A stretch of DNA of 64,000 bases from Methylobacterium sp. SyP6R (GTDB taxonomy: Bacteria > Pseudomonadota > Alphaproteobacteria > Rhizobiales > Beijerinckiaceae), in the NCBI RefSeq assembly GCF_019216885.1, contig NZ_JAAQRC020000001.1:4250001-4314000 (forward strand), written 5' to 3'. Position 1 is the stretch's first letter. Every line of letters starts with the position of its first letter. Below the pieces are notes generated by a model. That model saw nothing but the letters and a program-made list of their open reading frames with translations, did not search any database and had not been told where the DNA came from. This document shows, piece by piece, positions 8,945 through 17,008 of this stretch. The translations under genes and the position numbers were made by a program.

Positions 8945-8972
8945 CGCTTTCCGGTTGATTAGGCCAGCTTGG
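8945..8972. repeat. IS630 left terminal inverted repeat
   Basis: Pairs with 10,097-10,124. Shared blocks are TTTCCG, TGATT and CAGCTT, with scattered mismatches. Confidence 0.7.
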
Positions 8973-9549
8973 GCTTTGGCTTTGCGGTTTTGGGCAGCCA
9001 GTGGAAGCTTGTGCGTGAGCTGATGAGGCCGGGCTGTTCGCTTAAGGTCGCGCACCGCTGCTCGACCACGCGTTCCAACTCATCCAGGTTGGCGATGTAC
9101 CGGTTGACCACCGGCTCATCGACCAGCGGCCACAACGTCTCGGCCGGCTGCAGTTCGGGCGTATAGGGCGGCAGGTAGACGAGCCGCACACCCTCGGGCA
9201 CGCTTAGATTGGGCTGCGTGTGCCAGCCGGCATTGTCGAGCATCACCACCGCCCGGCAGCGCGTGCCGGCTCCGACCTCGCGCGCGAAGTCGGCCAAGAG
9301 TCGCTCGAAGAACGGCTTGGACAGGCCGTTGGAGAGGTACCACACCGTCTCGCCCATGGCCGGCGCCACGAAGGCGGTGACGTGCAGCCACTTGAAGCGA
9401 TGCTGGCCCAGCGCCACCGGCCGCTCTCCCGCCGGCGCCCAGACCCGTCGCGTGACCGGCTTCAGGCCGAGGCGGTGCTCGTCCATCGCGTAGACGACGA
9501 CCGGCAGGCGCGGCTCACGGGCCTCCTCCTCGTCGACGGCCTGCGCCAA
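8959..9549 (-). CDS. IS630 transposase, OrfB (DDE catalytic part)
   Basis: 196 residues visible in this frame, carrying the whole DDE domain: first Asp in VVVYAMDEHRLG, second in VVMLDNAGWH, and Glu in YTPELQPAETLW. It is in the -1 frame relative to OrfA and has no good start of its own; it is probably made as an OrfA-OrfB fusion by slippage on the run of seven A at 9,551-9,557 (minus strand). Confidence 0.85.
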   Translation of the reverse strand: MAQAVDEEEAREPRLPVVVYAMDEHRLGLKPVTRRVWAPAGERPVALGQHRFKWLHVTAFVAPAMGETVWYLSNGLSKPFFERLLADFAREVGAGTRCRAVVMLDNAGWHTQPNLSVPEGVRLVYLPPYTPELQPAETLWPLVDEPVVNRYIANLDELERVVEQRCATLSEQPGLISSRTSFHWLPKTAKPKPKLA

Positions 9550-10034
9550 CTTTTTTTAAAAGCCTGCGCAGCCTCGGGCGTGGCCGCGCGCGGGTTGCGC
9601 GGGCGCGGCCGTTGCAGCGACCAGCCCAGCGCCTTGAGCGCCTCCCAGCCGCGCTGCACCGCCACCTGCTCGCGCCCCAGGTCCTGGGCCAGGACGTCCG
9701 CCACCGTGCGGCTCGTCCACACGCCCCCGTCCGGCGGCGGCTCGGCCAGGCGCTGACGCAATCGCTCGAGGACATCTGGCGTCAGGAGGCTGGCCGCGGC
9801 CCCGTTGTGGCGGCGCCGATCACCCAGCGCCTCGACCCCCTCAGCGTTGTAGCGCTCGCACAAACGGCGCACCCAGCGTTCGCTGAAGGCGGTCGCCGCG
9901 GCGGCTTCTGCGAAACTGTGGCCCTTGGCCAGAAGCCAGATCGCCTGGGTCTGGCGGGCGGTGCGCGCGTCACGGCAGGCCGTGAAGCGCTCCGCCAACT
10001 CCGACACGCTCAGGTGGGCCACCGGGCCAGCCAT
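9462..10034 (-). CDS. IS630 transposase, OrfA (DNA-binding part)
   Basis: 190 residues from ATG 10,034. The N-terminal half is a helix-turn-helix region (SFAEAAAATAFSERWVRRLC) followed by a second winged helix segment and a conserved VWTSRTVADVLAQDLG. After residue 158 the frame runs into KKSWRRPS at the A7 run and then into an unrelated reading to the stop; the biologically sensible product switches there to OrfB. The fused transposase would be about 358 residues, usual for IS630. Confidence 0.8.
   Translation of the reverse strand: MAGPVAHLSVSELAERFTACRDARTARQTQAIWLLAKGHSFAEAAAATAFSERWVRRLCERYNAEGVEALGDRRRHNGAAASLLTPDVLERLRQRLAEPPPDGGVWTSRTVADVLAQDLGREQVAVQRGWEALKALGWSLQRPRPRNPRAATPEAAQAFKKSWRRPSTRRRPVSRACRSSSTRWTSTASA
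9551..9557 (-). promoter_or_regulatory. Frameshift (slippage) site in IS630
   Basis: Minus strand TTTTAAAAAAAG. Zero-frame codons are TTT AAA AAA AGT; a -1 shift gives AAG TTG and enters OrfB. Ribosomal or transcriptional slippage on the A7 run would produce the fusion. Confidence 0.6.
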
Positions 10035-10085
10035 CGCCGCCTCCTTCGACAAACAGCATGACCGACCAATGCGCCAGCACACCCG

Positions 10086-10355
10086 TCAGTTCACAGCTAA
10101 GCTGATCGAATCATACGGAAATCGTATTACACCGGACCCGTAAACATGTATGGTGGACGCCCATGTCGCCATGAGGTTGGCAAGAACCTCGTCTGCACGG
10201 ACCACAGGACTGGCCGCAGCATCTTCGTCGATATCCTTGAGGACTTTAATTCCCTCTCTCAGACTGCGGACACCTTCAAGATCGTGGATGACACGGTTGA
10301 GGATTTCTTGGAGTGGTGTTGGGACCGCGGGATTTGGACAATGCCATCGAGCCAC
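10086..10355 (-). CDS. Small hypothetical protein with 3' end replaced by the IS
   Basis: 89 residues from ATG 10,355. Reads as a normal helical protein (LEGVRSLREGIKVLKDIDED). Its last residues and stop come from the IS630 right end. Removing the IS and one TA rejoins the frame to the left flank, giving a tail GVIIQLKIP then a stop, so the IS landed in the last few codons. It lies on the same strand as VapE and may have been its operon partner. No family recognised. Confidence 0.4.
   Translation of the reverse strand: MARWHCPNPAVPTPLQEILNRVIHDLEGVRSLREGIKVLKDIDEDAAASPVVRADEVLANLMATWASTIHVYGSGVIRFPYDSISLAVN
10097..10124. repeat. IS630 right terminal inverted repeat
   Basis: Partner of the left repeat at 8,945-8,972; followed directly by the TA target copy. 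Confidence 0.7.
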
Positions 10356-10883
10356 GGTCCATCCAACATAGTCGTGCCCAATTTCGACGGCGTCAGCACT
10401 GAGACGCGCTTCGAATTTAAGCTACGCTGGCTCTGACGGCATGTCGCTCTGGACCTGGGCTGGTTCCGCCCCTCGCCCCGGAAGCGGGCGAGGAAGGCGG
10501 ACGGCTTGTCGCTGGACTGATCAGCCACCGACCCACACGGCCCCTTCAGGAGGCCACCCAGGGCCTCGCTGCTCAGTCCGGATGTGCTGTAAGGCGGTCC
10601 AAGGGCAAAAGCCGCTGTACGGGCTCCGGAGCGGGCCAGAATCGGGCCCTGCCAGCGCAACCGATTCTCCCGCATCGGTGCGTCTGGCGGTCCGGTATCG
10701 CCCTGACACCTCACAGCCTTGTCGAGAACCCCCAGAGGGTAGTTGCTCACCCTGACCGACCATCCCTGATGGCTCGTCTCGCCCTACTCGACCTTGGTCG
10801 ATCGACTCCCGGGCGAATCTGAGAAGCTTGACACATCCAGCCTCGCGCTATGTTCCTGATACGTTCTCACGACGGGGCGAATC
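10356..10883. other. Gene-free stretch
   Basis: GC-rich; several overlapping short frames on both strands, none with protein-like sequence. The right end contains a plausible promoter at 10,827-10,854. Confidence 0.4.
10827..10854 (+). promoter_or_regulatory. Putative sigma-70-type promoter
   Basis: CTTGAC, 16 bases, TATGTT, about 30 bases before the small gene pair at 10,884. The -35 box matches the alphaproteobacterial consensus; the -10 is weaker. Confidence 0.35.
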
Positions 10884-11102
10884 ATGGCACAGGTCAGCGG
10901 TGACGAAGCGGCGAGGGCTCTGCCCGGCCTCGATGCTGATCTCACCGCCTATCTGGAGGCTGCCGGCGGCGATGCGCACCGGGCACTCGCACTGGCGCTG
11001 GAGGATTTGGTTAGGTTGGAGCGGGCCCTTGAAGCTGCCCGCAGACTCGTCTCGTACGGCTATGCCCGTGGTGGCCTGCCCACGGTTCTGAAGGAGCCTT
11101 GA
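10884..11102 (+). CDS. Small hypothetical protein
   Basis: 72 residues, acidic and helical (LDADLTAYLEAAGGDAHRAL, then LALEDLVRLERALEAARRLV), ending GYARGGLPTVLKEP. Likely a small helical bundle; no family named. It is followed after one base by the next gene, so the two are translated as a pair; AAGGAG at 11,091-11,096 inside its end serves the second gene. Confidence 0.6.
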   Translation: MAQVSGDEAARALPGLDADLTAYLEAAGGDAHRALALALEDLVRLERALEAARRLVSYGYARGGLPTVLKEP

Positions 11103-11103
11103 G

Positions 11104-11415
11104 GTGGAGCGGCCTCGCTGTCTCGCGCAGTACCCCTTCGTGGTGGTCCGTATCGCCTGCGGGATGTGCCCGCACCGGCAAGGCAGCTACCGCCTTGCCC
11201 GGCTGGCGCAGAGATTCGGAGCGGACACACCGCTTGAGCGAGTTCTTGAAGGAATCGCCCGAGACTGCTCTTACCCACCGCCAGATAAGGTTCGAGGGAA
11301 TCAGTACCAACCCCGCTGCCATGCGTACTTCCCCGACCTGCGAGGCGCACCCCGGCCGCCAGATTTGCCGCCTGCTCTGAGCAGGTTGAGGTTGGTGAAG
11401 GGTGGGCGAAGATAA
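11104..11415 (+). CDS. Conserved hypothetical protein with Cys pair (zinc-ribbon-like start)
   Basis: 103 residues from GTG 11,104, one base after the preceding stop. It begins ERPRCLAQYPFVVVRIACGM, a paired-strand region with a CxxC pair (CGMC), then YRLARLAQRFGADTPLERVL, a Cys in ARDCSYPP and a further CHAYFPDL. I recall similar proteins in rhizobial and Methylobacterium mobile regions, all uncharacterised. The spaced Cys residues suggest metal binding. Probably co-expressed with the 72-residue protein. Confidence 0.65.
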   Translation: MERPRCLAQYPFVVVRIACGMCPHRQGSYRLARLAQRFGADTPLERVLEGIARDCSYPPPDKVRGNQYQPRCHAYFPDLRGAPRPPDLPPALSRLRLVKGGRR

Positions 11416-11523
11416 GGACTTAGCGAAATCCGAGAGGAAAGAAATTAACAAAATGGTTTACAAGATCGAGTAGTTATGTTTTCTAAGTACGTATGCCGAC
11501 GTTGAGAGAACGAGTGATTTGAT

Positions 11524-12324
11524 ATGCCAACGCCAGCCGATTATTTTTCGTTCGTTGCGCAAGATCTAAAGCAAAAATCGAATTTAATTAGACAGTGGTA
11601 CGCAACACACAAGCCTTCGGCTGGAGCAAATAGGGAAGAAATGCTCCAAAAATTATTGCGCGATTTTTTGCCTCAGAGATATACAATAAGTTCCGGCATG
11701 GCGCTCGCAGCAACTGGAGAGTTCTCCAATCAAGCTGATATATTCGTTGCGGACGGCTTAAGCAGCAATCCTCTAATAGACGCAAACGTGCCAGTTTGGC
11801 TGATAGAGTCGATTTATGCCCTTGTCGAAGTTAAAACTTATCTTGGGCCAGCAGAAATTACTGATACGCTGAAAAAATGCCAGCGTTTTAAGACAATGCC
11901 TCGCAATTTCGTCGAGCGTTCGTCACAACAAATCAAAGACAGTCTTTTTATTGTTTGGGCTTATGAAAGCCCGAGCTTGGATACGATACTTAAAAATATT
12001 ACGGCGGCTGCATCAGGGTTGTCCGATCACGAACTTCCTGATTTTGTAATAGTCCCTGATAAATTTCTAATTGTATCAGGATCTTATTATGCTTTGAGTA
12101 ATTATGGACAGGCAGGGTCCGCGCACAGAATTCATTTAAATTCAACCGGCAAGTCGATCGATTTACGAGCTTATGATGCAAACGAAAGTACCGATCATTG
12201 TTTGATGATGTTTTTTATTTGGATGCTCTCCTGGCTCGATGGCGCTGGTCCACGTTCAGCTAACATGCCCGCCTACCTATCATCGAAACATGTCTTTGGC
12301 TCAACCCGCAAAGGGCGTTTTTAA
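11524..12324 (+). CDS. DUF6602-like protein, possible nuclease fold
   Basis: 266 residues, AT-rich. The N-terminus (DLKQKSNLIRQWYATHKPSA) leads to LRDFLPQRYTISSGMALAAT, GEFSNQADIFVADG and then LVEVKTYL near residue 100. This arrangement of an Asp strand followed by an E-x-K strand is the PD-(D/E)xK pattern and matches the DUF6602 domain as I remember it. The family is uncharacterised but often sits in defence regions. Upstream of the ApeA-like gene on the same strand, about 600 bp apart. Not shown to be a nuclease; the acidic and Lys residues are the only direct evidence. Confidence 0.7.
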   Translation: MPTPADYFSFVAQDLKQKSNLIRQWYATHKPSAGANREEMLQKLLRDFLPQRYTISSGMALAATGEFSNQADIFVADGLSSNPLIDANVPVWLIESIYALVEVKTYLGPAEITDTLKKCQRFKTMPRNFVERSSQQIKDSLFIVWAYESPSLDTILKNITAAASGLSDHELPDFVIVPDKFLIVSGSYYALSNYGQAGSAHRIHLNSTGKSIDLRAYDANESTDHCLMMFFIWMLSWLDGAGPRSANMPAYLSSKHVFGSTRKGRF

Positions 12325-12929
12325 AGTATTATAACATTATGCGACTAAACATATCGTGCTATGTCAGAATGGAGAAATCGAAAAATTCCTACAATATGGA
12401 GCCGAAATTTAGCAAAATCGGTATTATAAGTGAATTATTTTTCGGACTGTAGATTCTGGGTCGATCTCTGTCCAAACGACGATTTCCGCTGTGCAGGCTC
12501 ATGAGTGCCCGGAGAGGGACCTTCCCACCACAACCGGCCCGCCTCCATCAAACCCGGTCCGCCAGCCGGTGCCGCTCCGATCCACAGGGTAGCCACGGAA
12601 CGCCCCTCACGTGCTCGTGGGAATGCCTTTCGTCACGCGTTGAATCAGTGTGCTGGCGGACGGCTCCGATACCTGAATCAGCATCCGCCTGACCGGGAAA
12701 CCCACGTCTGGCTCTGAATTTCAAGCTTCGGAGAATTCGGAGCGGCTACGGTGGTAGGGTAGGAACAGCCGCTTCATCTTCTGTCACCCAGGCCAGCATG
12801 GTCCGGATTACGCTCCTCGCAGCCGAGGGTGCCTGGGATGTAGTATCCGATCAGGATGATACGGCAGGCCGACACTCGGTGTCCGCCATGGCCCTAATTG
12901 CGCTTCATCCGAGATGTTTTAAGCTGCGT
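12325..12929. other. Gene-free stretch
   Basis: AT-rich to about 12,450, then GC-rich filler up to the ApeA-like gene. The ApeA frame is open upstream to 12,798, but that part lacks family-like sequence. No terminator or other signal is clear. Confidence 0.4.
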
Positions 12930-14432
12930 ATGGGGATGAGTCGTCGGGAGGCATCAGTGGAACTTAAGAATTTCGAGGATTGGTTTGCCGTACGTCCGCG
13001 ACATGACGACAAATTGGACACCTTGAACGGCCGATTAAGTTTCGATCTCGAAAAAGGCATTCACCTCGACACGATACAGTTCTCAAATCCCGAGTCCAGT
13101 TCTAGTGATATTGTCGTAGGGCAAACGATTACCGGATATATAGACTATCAACGCCCAGCGACAATCATTCAGCCATGGACGCAACGTACCAGTGGGTTTG
13201 GAGTAGGGATCAACACGCCTGTTATGAGAGATTCGCAACGCTATGTTGCAAGCGCAGTCCTCAAAAATATTCATTTAGAGAACATCGATGAACCTATTTT
13301 CACAGGGCTGATTGTCGAACATCCGGCGATTCACGCTTGGGTAAATCCGAATCTTGTTGAAAGTGAGTGGATACGAACGAAAGACTGGGGCAGCCCACGC
13401 CTTTCAGTAGATGTCAGGCCACCACAGCAACGAGATTTTACTTTGGCTGATGGAACACAGGTAAAGGTCAGCAGTGCGATACGTGTTCCAGGTGGCGAGG
13501 CAACTACACTGGAAGAGTATACGATATTCGAAATGATATTTACTAAACCTATAAATTTGGAGGCTGTGACTCGCATAAATTGGAGGATCGACGTGATATT
13601 TGAATTCTTAACGGGAATCCGAGTCTCTCCTCCTATATATTATCTACCTACAACGTATAAACGCCTGTGGAATCAAGAAGACCGTCAGATTGTCGCCGAG
13701 TTTTGGTATCAACCTATTTCTAGAAAGAAACGACATATAAAACTTCCTAGTTTACATGACCGTCTTAGTTCAGAAAGCAATTTTCCAATATCATTGAAAA
13801 CATTGCTCGACCACATTGCCGGGGATAGCGATGAGCTTATATATCTTTCAAATTTGATTCAAAGCGTAGAAGATTATGATCTCACTATCACGCAAGGCTA
13901 TGGAGAGCTTTTAGGTTGCCTCGAAGCTTTTGATAATCGAACATATGGCTCGGGTGCCGACGAAAAATTTAAAGATAAAATGGCCCAGTTGGTAGATCTG
14001 GTAACAAAAAATGGCTCTTCGGAAGATGTCGATTTCTTCAGTCGGATTAAAGCAACCGCTTCGAATAAATTTTCTCTTTTAAAACGCCTTGAGCGTCTGC
14101 ACCAAATGTGGCATAAAGATGGATTTAGAGCAAATCCAAATCTCAGGCGCATTAGAGATTTGAGAAATATTATTCCCCATGGCCGCGGTCTGGAAGTTTC
14201 CAGTGATGTTGCTCAGGAGATGGTTAACTATATGAAATATTTGACTGCATTAGGGCGATACCACGTTTATATTATCCTTGGTTTGAATGGAAATCAGATC
14301 GCACAGATATTTTCACGACAACCTCATCTGTATGGGATATTTGTTCCAAATAAAAATCTTACAAAAGTTGCTGTTGGCCCACTTGAACAGCAAGACAAAA
14401 ACGACGATAAAACATCTAGCGCTCCGTCATAA
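12930..14432 (+). CDS. ApeA-like protein with C-terminal HEPN domain
   Basis: About 500 residues. The N-terminal 300 are a beta-rich domain with FEDWFAVRP, LSFDLEKGIHLDTIQF and GYIDYQRPATIIQPW-like blocks, resembling the ApeA N-terminal domain. The C-terminal 200 are helical with RDLRNIIPHGRG, a HEPN R-x4-H motif (Arg412, His417 counting from 12,930). HEPN proteins of this type are RNases that act in anti-phage abortive infection; ApeA has been reported to protect against phage. AT-rich, probable cargo. The start is uncertain: ATG 12,930 or 12,936; the open frame reaches 12,798. Confidence 0.8.
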   Translation: MGMSRREASVELKNFEDWFAVRPRHDDKLDTLNGRLSFDLEKGIHLDTIQFSNPESSSSDIVVGQTITGYIDYQRPATIIQPWTQRTSGFGVGINTPVMRDSQRYVASAVLKNIHLENIDEPIFTGLIVEHPAIHAWVNPNLVESEWIRTKDWGSPRLSVDVRPPQQRDFTLADGTQVKVSSAIRVPGGEATTLEEYTIFEMIFTKPINLEAVTRINWRIDVIFEFLTGIRVSPPIYYLPTTYKRLWNQEDRQIVAEFWYQPISRKKRHIKLPSLHDRLSSESNFPISLKTLLDHIAGDSDELIYLSNLIQSVEDYDLTITQGYGELLGCLEAFDNRTYGSGADEKFKDKMAQLVDLVTKNGSSEDVDFFSRIKATASNKFSLLKRLERLHQMWHKDGFRANPNLRRIRDLRNIIPHGRGLEVSSDVAQEMVNYMKYLTALGRYHVYIILGLNGNQIAQIFSRQPHLYGIFVPNKNLTKVAVGPLEQQDKNDDKTSSAPS

Positions 14433-14857
14433 ATGGTCGTACACTGCCCTCGTATGCGCCGGAAAGGCCGTTGCTTCACGTCGTTGAGGATGCCGCTCTG
14501 GCATGATGCACAATAATCAGCCGAAACTCTTCCACTCATACATAAAGCTAGATTATTATCCTGTGGTTGTTTTGTAGGAAACTCTTCGAGACGGGGAGAG
14601 GTTTTATTGTCCTGTTCCAAGATCTCTCCTCCTTGAGCTACCTCATGCGTCATTTCGCGACGATTGAAGTCTGTGGACCTGGCGCGCAGCCGGTGCCGCT
14701 CCATCTGTCACGGATAGGTTCTGACAGAGGCTAACGACGATCCTGCCAGCCACTGCGCCAGAACGAATCTGGAGGTGGGGCGTGGGTGTGCTTGTCGCAG
14801 ATCCGCATCAGGCTTTCGCCTTCCGGATGCCCGGATGCAATGGCCGGCGCGGTCGGA
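14433..14857. other. Gene-free stretch
   Basis: Transition from AT-rich to GC-rich sequence. GCAGCCGGTGCCGCTCC-type text around 14,690 resembles 12,560, suggesting decayed repeated filler on both sides of the ApeA module. No gene supported. Confidence 0.4.
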
Positions 14858-15058
14858 TCAGCGTTTCGGCGGACGCGCCCGAGCGTTCATGGCTGCGGTG
14901 ACTGCTGCCACCAGGGTTTGCATGTCCTCGTTCGAATGGGGGTTGGTAACCCGCTCGGCGGAGCGTTTCACGGGAGCTTCCATGGCTGCGGGGGCGTCGT
15001 CGTTCACTGATCCGATCACTTCGGTGATCTGGGGCTTGGAATCTGGGGATCGTGCCAC
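14858..15058 (-). CDS. Small hypothetical protein
   Basis: 66 residues from GTG 15,058, with a purine-rich stretch upstream. Polar, with an acidic middle and a C-terminal helix (MQTLVAAVTAAMNARARP). It follows the 308-residue gene at 15,137 on the same strand, about 80 bp away. No family seen; could be spurious. Confidence 0.35.
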   Translation of the reverse strand: MARSPDSKPQITEVIGSVNDDAPAAMEAPVKRSAERVTNPHSNEDMQTLVAAVTAAMNARARPPKR

Positions 15059-15136
15059 GGTGGCTCTCTCTTCCGTTCGCTGACGATGATTCGTCTCACC
15101 CACCCCGCACCAAGCGGGTTTTGAGGGCACTGAGGC

Positions 15137-16063
15137 TCAGCTTGGGCTCGGGTCGCTGGCGAGCGTTGGAAGTCGCCACTGGGCCTCCCTGTGGTGCTCA
15201 AAGGCCATGTTCGGCTTCGGGCCCCGACGCAGTCTTTCCAGATGCTCCATAGCGGCTTGGCGCTCCGCATCGTTGTGCCGGCGTTTCGTCAGCGGGTCGC
15301 GATCTGGGTTCGGCTTGTGCCGGTTGAATCTGGGGTCGGCAGGGTCGTGGCCGGCATCATCATAGCCAGAACCAGTATGTACACCCACGCGGGTTCCACC
15401 GGGCTCAGAATCTAAAATATTTCCGGGATTACTCCATAGTGGTTCCCCCACGGCTGCCTCCTGGCTGACCTCATTGCGTCGCAAGGTCTTGGCGAAGAGT
15501 TGGCGGGTGTCCGGGCCGAGGCGGTACATCACCATGGGACTGCGAATCCGGCCGAGAGCGTCCTTCTTCGCCTTGTGGCCGCGGCGGAAGTAGCCGAACG
15601 GGGTCTTGGCGTTCTTCGGGGCGCGGACCTCGGTGAGTTCGCCCGGCGGGGTGATCCGCTCGATGAAGCCGATCTGGATCAGCACCTGGGTCGCCTCGCG
15701 CACCAGAGCTTCGGTGAGGCCGGGGAAGCCATTCGGGCCGCACAGGCCCTTGCGGGACAGGAAGAAGCCCGCGCCTTCCTTGCCGATGCCGCAGCCGCGC
15801 TCGACCAAGTTGTGCTCGCCCGTGTGGTACTTGCCGATGATCCAGGCCAGCTTCTGGATCGCCTGGGCCAGCCGGGGACGACCCTGATACGCCTCCAGCG
15901 GCCGGCGGAGGAATCTGCGGACCGAGCGGGGCAGGATGTAGCTGCCCTTCTCGAATCCCTCTTTCAGGGCGTTGACCGCCGCCTTCGCAGCCCGGTCGTT
16001 GAGATAGTAGCCCCGCTTCTTGTCGCGGGGCACCCGGAATTGGTTCGGGTTCGGCTTGAACAT
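15137..16063 (-). CDS. Hypothetical mobile-element protein, possible winged helix
   Basis: 308 residues from ATG 16,063. The first 200 residues look folded: a basic start (FRVPRDKKRGYYLNDRAAKA), then LPRSVRRFLRRPLEAYQGRP and LVREATQVLIQIGFIERITP, which resembles a winged-helix segment as in replication or DNA-binding proteins. The last 100 residues are Pro/Asp/Arg-rich and probably disordered. High GC. Context (VapE, IS, small genes) suggests a replication or maintenance protein of an integrated element. The family is not identified. Confidence 0.6.
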   Translation of the reverse strand: MFKPNPNQFRVPRDKKRGYYLNDRAAKAAVNALKEGFEKGSYILPRSVRRFLRRPLEAYQGRPRLAQAIQKLAWIIGKYHTGEHNLVERGCGIGKEGAGFFLSRKGLCGPNGFPGLTEALVREATQVLIQIGFIERITPPGELTEVRAPKNAKTPFGYFRRGHKAKKDALGRIRSPMVMYRLGPDTRQLFAKTLRRNEVSQEAAVGEPLWSNPGNILDSEPGGTRVGVHTGSGYDDAGHDPADPRFNRHKPNPDRDPLTKRRHNDAERQAAMEHLERLRRGPKPNMAFEHHREAQWRLPTLASDPSPS

Positions 16064-16104
16064 CAGTGACCAACCTTTTGGCTGGCCGCAGGCGCAAACG
16101 ATCG

Positions 16105-16123
16105 CTCGGTGCTTGACACCGAG
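16105..16123. promoter_or_regulatory. Inverted repeat upstream of the 308-residue gene
   Basis: CTCGGTG, 5 bases, CACCGAG: a perfect 7-bp inverted repeat about 40 bases upstream of the ATG at 16,063 on the minus strand. Could be an operator or a 5' leader hairpin. Confidence 0.35.
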
Positions 16124-16181
16124 TCGTTCAGGTCATTAGTCTCGGGGCTGCTTACACCTCTAAGACACTCTGAATCTGAAA

Positions 16182-16216
16182 CCCCTGCTGGCCTCCCCAG
16201 ACCAGCGGGGGTTTTC
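16182..16216. terminator. Rho-independent terminator
   Basis: CCCCTGCTGG pairs with CCAGCGGGGG (10 bp, one G-T pair on the plus strand) around a 10-base loop, then TTTTCG on the plus strand. Its minus-strand side (GGGGTTTC) could also end transcription of the minus-strand gene at 16,490. Confidence 0.65.
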
Positions 16217-16489
16217 GTATGGGCTACGGCACGGCTGTTCTCCTCAAGCCCTGAGTCATGGGGCGGGAGAGCGTGCGCGTCAAGACAGAGGCAAGATCAG
16301 CATACTATACACCAATCAGAAAATCCTTCAAGTCGTAATCATCAAGTAGCCAATACACTGGATGGTTGCGGGAATGATCGGTATAATCGGCGGTAAAAGC
16401 GATGAATGCACAGAACAATAAAAAAATCACGCGGAATCTGCTCCCGCGGGATCTCTGGTAGAACTGGGACTTGTCGGTGCTGCTTGAGG
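16217..16489. other. Gene-free stretch
   Basis: Downstream of the 16,490 gene. AT-rich between about 16,290 and 16,440. A short minus frame overlaps it but is not protein-like. Confidence 0.35.
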
Positions 16490-16957
16490 CTACTCGGCCG
16501 CGATCAACTGTGGCCCTACCTCGTTCGGCTCCAGCGGCGAAATGCCGGCGTTCGGCACCGCTCGCTGCCATGCCCAGGTTTTCCGGTATCCGGCTCGCTC
16601 CTGGCTGGCTTTGTCGAGCGGAATCACTAGCACCACGCCGCCCCGAATCTGGACCCGGGCGAACCCGACGCGGTGCCCGGTGAAGTGCGTCACCTCGACG
16701 ATCCGGCGCAGCCGGGTGCGGAGCCGCTGGCGAATCTCGAACCGGGCGGTCAGGTCGTCCATTTCCATCTGCTGGATCAGGGCCGTGGCTTCGTCCAGCA
16801 CCGCGTCATCCGTCCGGCGGGTCCGGCGCAGTTCCTCGCGATCCGCCTTCGGCACGTCGTGCCGCGTCGTCAACGTGGCGATCTCGGCCTGAATCTCCCG
16901 TCGCCGGTCCAGAATCTTAGGATCGGGTTGGTCCTCAGTTTCGATGATCCGAGTCAA
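16490..16957 (-). CDS. Hypothetical protein, perhaps recombinase-tail-like
   Basis: 155 residues from ATG 16,957. The N-terminal 100 are a charged coiled helix (ILDRRREIQAEIATLTTRHD, LDEATALIQQMEMDDLTARF). The C-terminal part RLRRIVEVTHFTGHRVGFAR, VQIRGGVVLVIPLD is strand-rich and resembles the C-terminal end of large serine recombinases. It may be a surviving tail of such a recombinase or a free-standing protein. A related segment with the same GFARVQIRG core is at about 18,825-18,975. GC-rich. Confidence 0.5.
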   Translation of the reverse strand: MTRIIETEDQPDPKILDRRREIQAEIATLTTRHDVPKADREELRRTRRTDDAVLDEATALIQQMEMDDLTARFEIRQRLRTRLRRIVEVTHFTGHRVGFARVQIRGGVVLVIPLDKASQERAGYRKTWAWQRAVPNAGISPLEPNEVGPQLIAAE

Positions 16958-17008
16958 GCTCTAGCCTGCCCGCTGCGGCGGCCATCACGGCTGGATCAGC
17001 ATTGCAAA

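Larger units (their letters stand above)
8945..10124 (-). mobile_element. IS630-family insertion sequence, about 1,180 bp
   Basis: The ends are imperfect inverted repeats of about 28 bp: the left end reads CGCTTTCCGGTTGATTAGG and the right end, reversed, CGATTTCCGTATGATTCGA, then both reach CAGCTT. Both ends are flanked by TA (8,943-8,944 and 10,125-10,126), the target duplication expected for IS630. It encodes a two-frame transposase on the minus strand. Ends and frames look intact, so the element may still be active. Confidence 0.85.
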
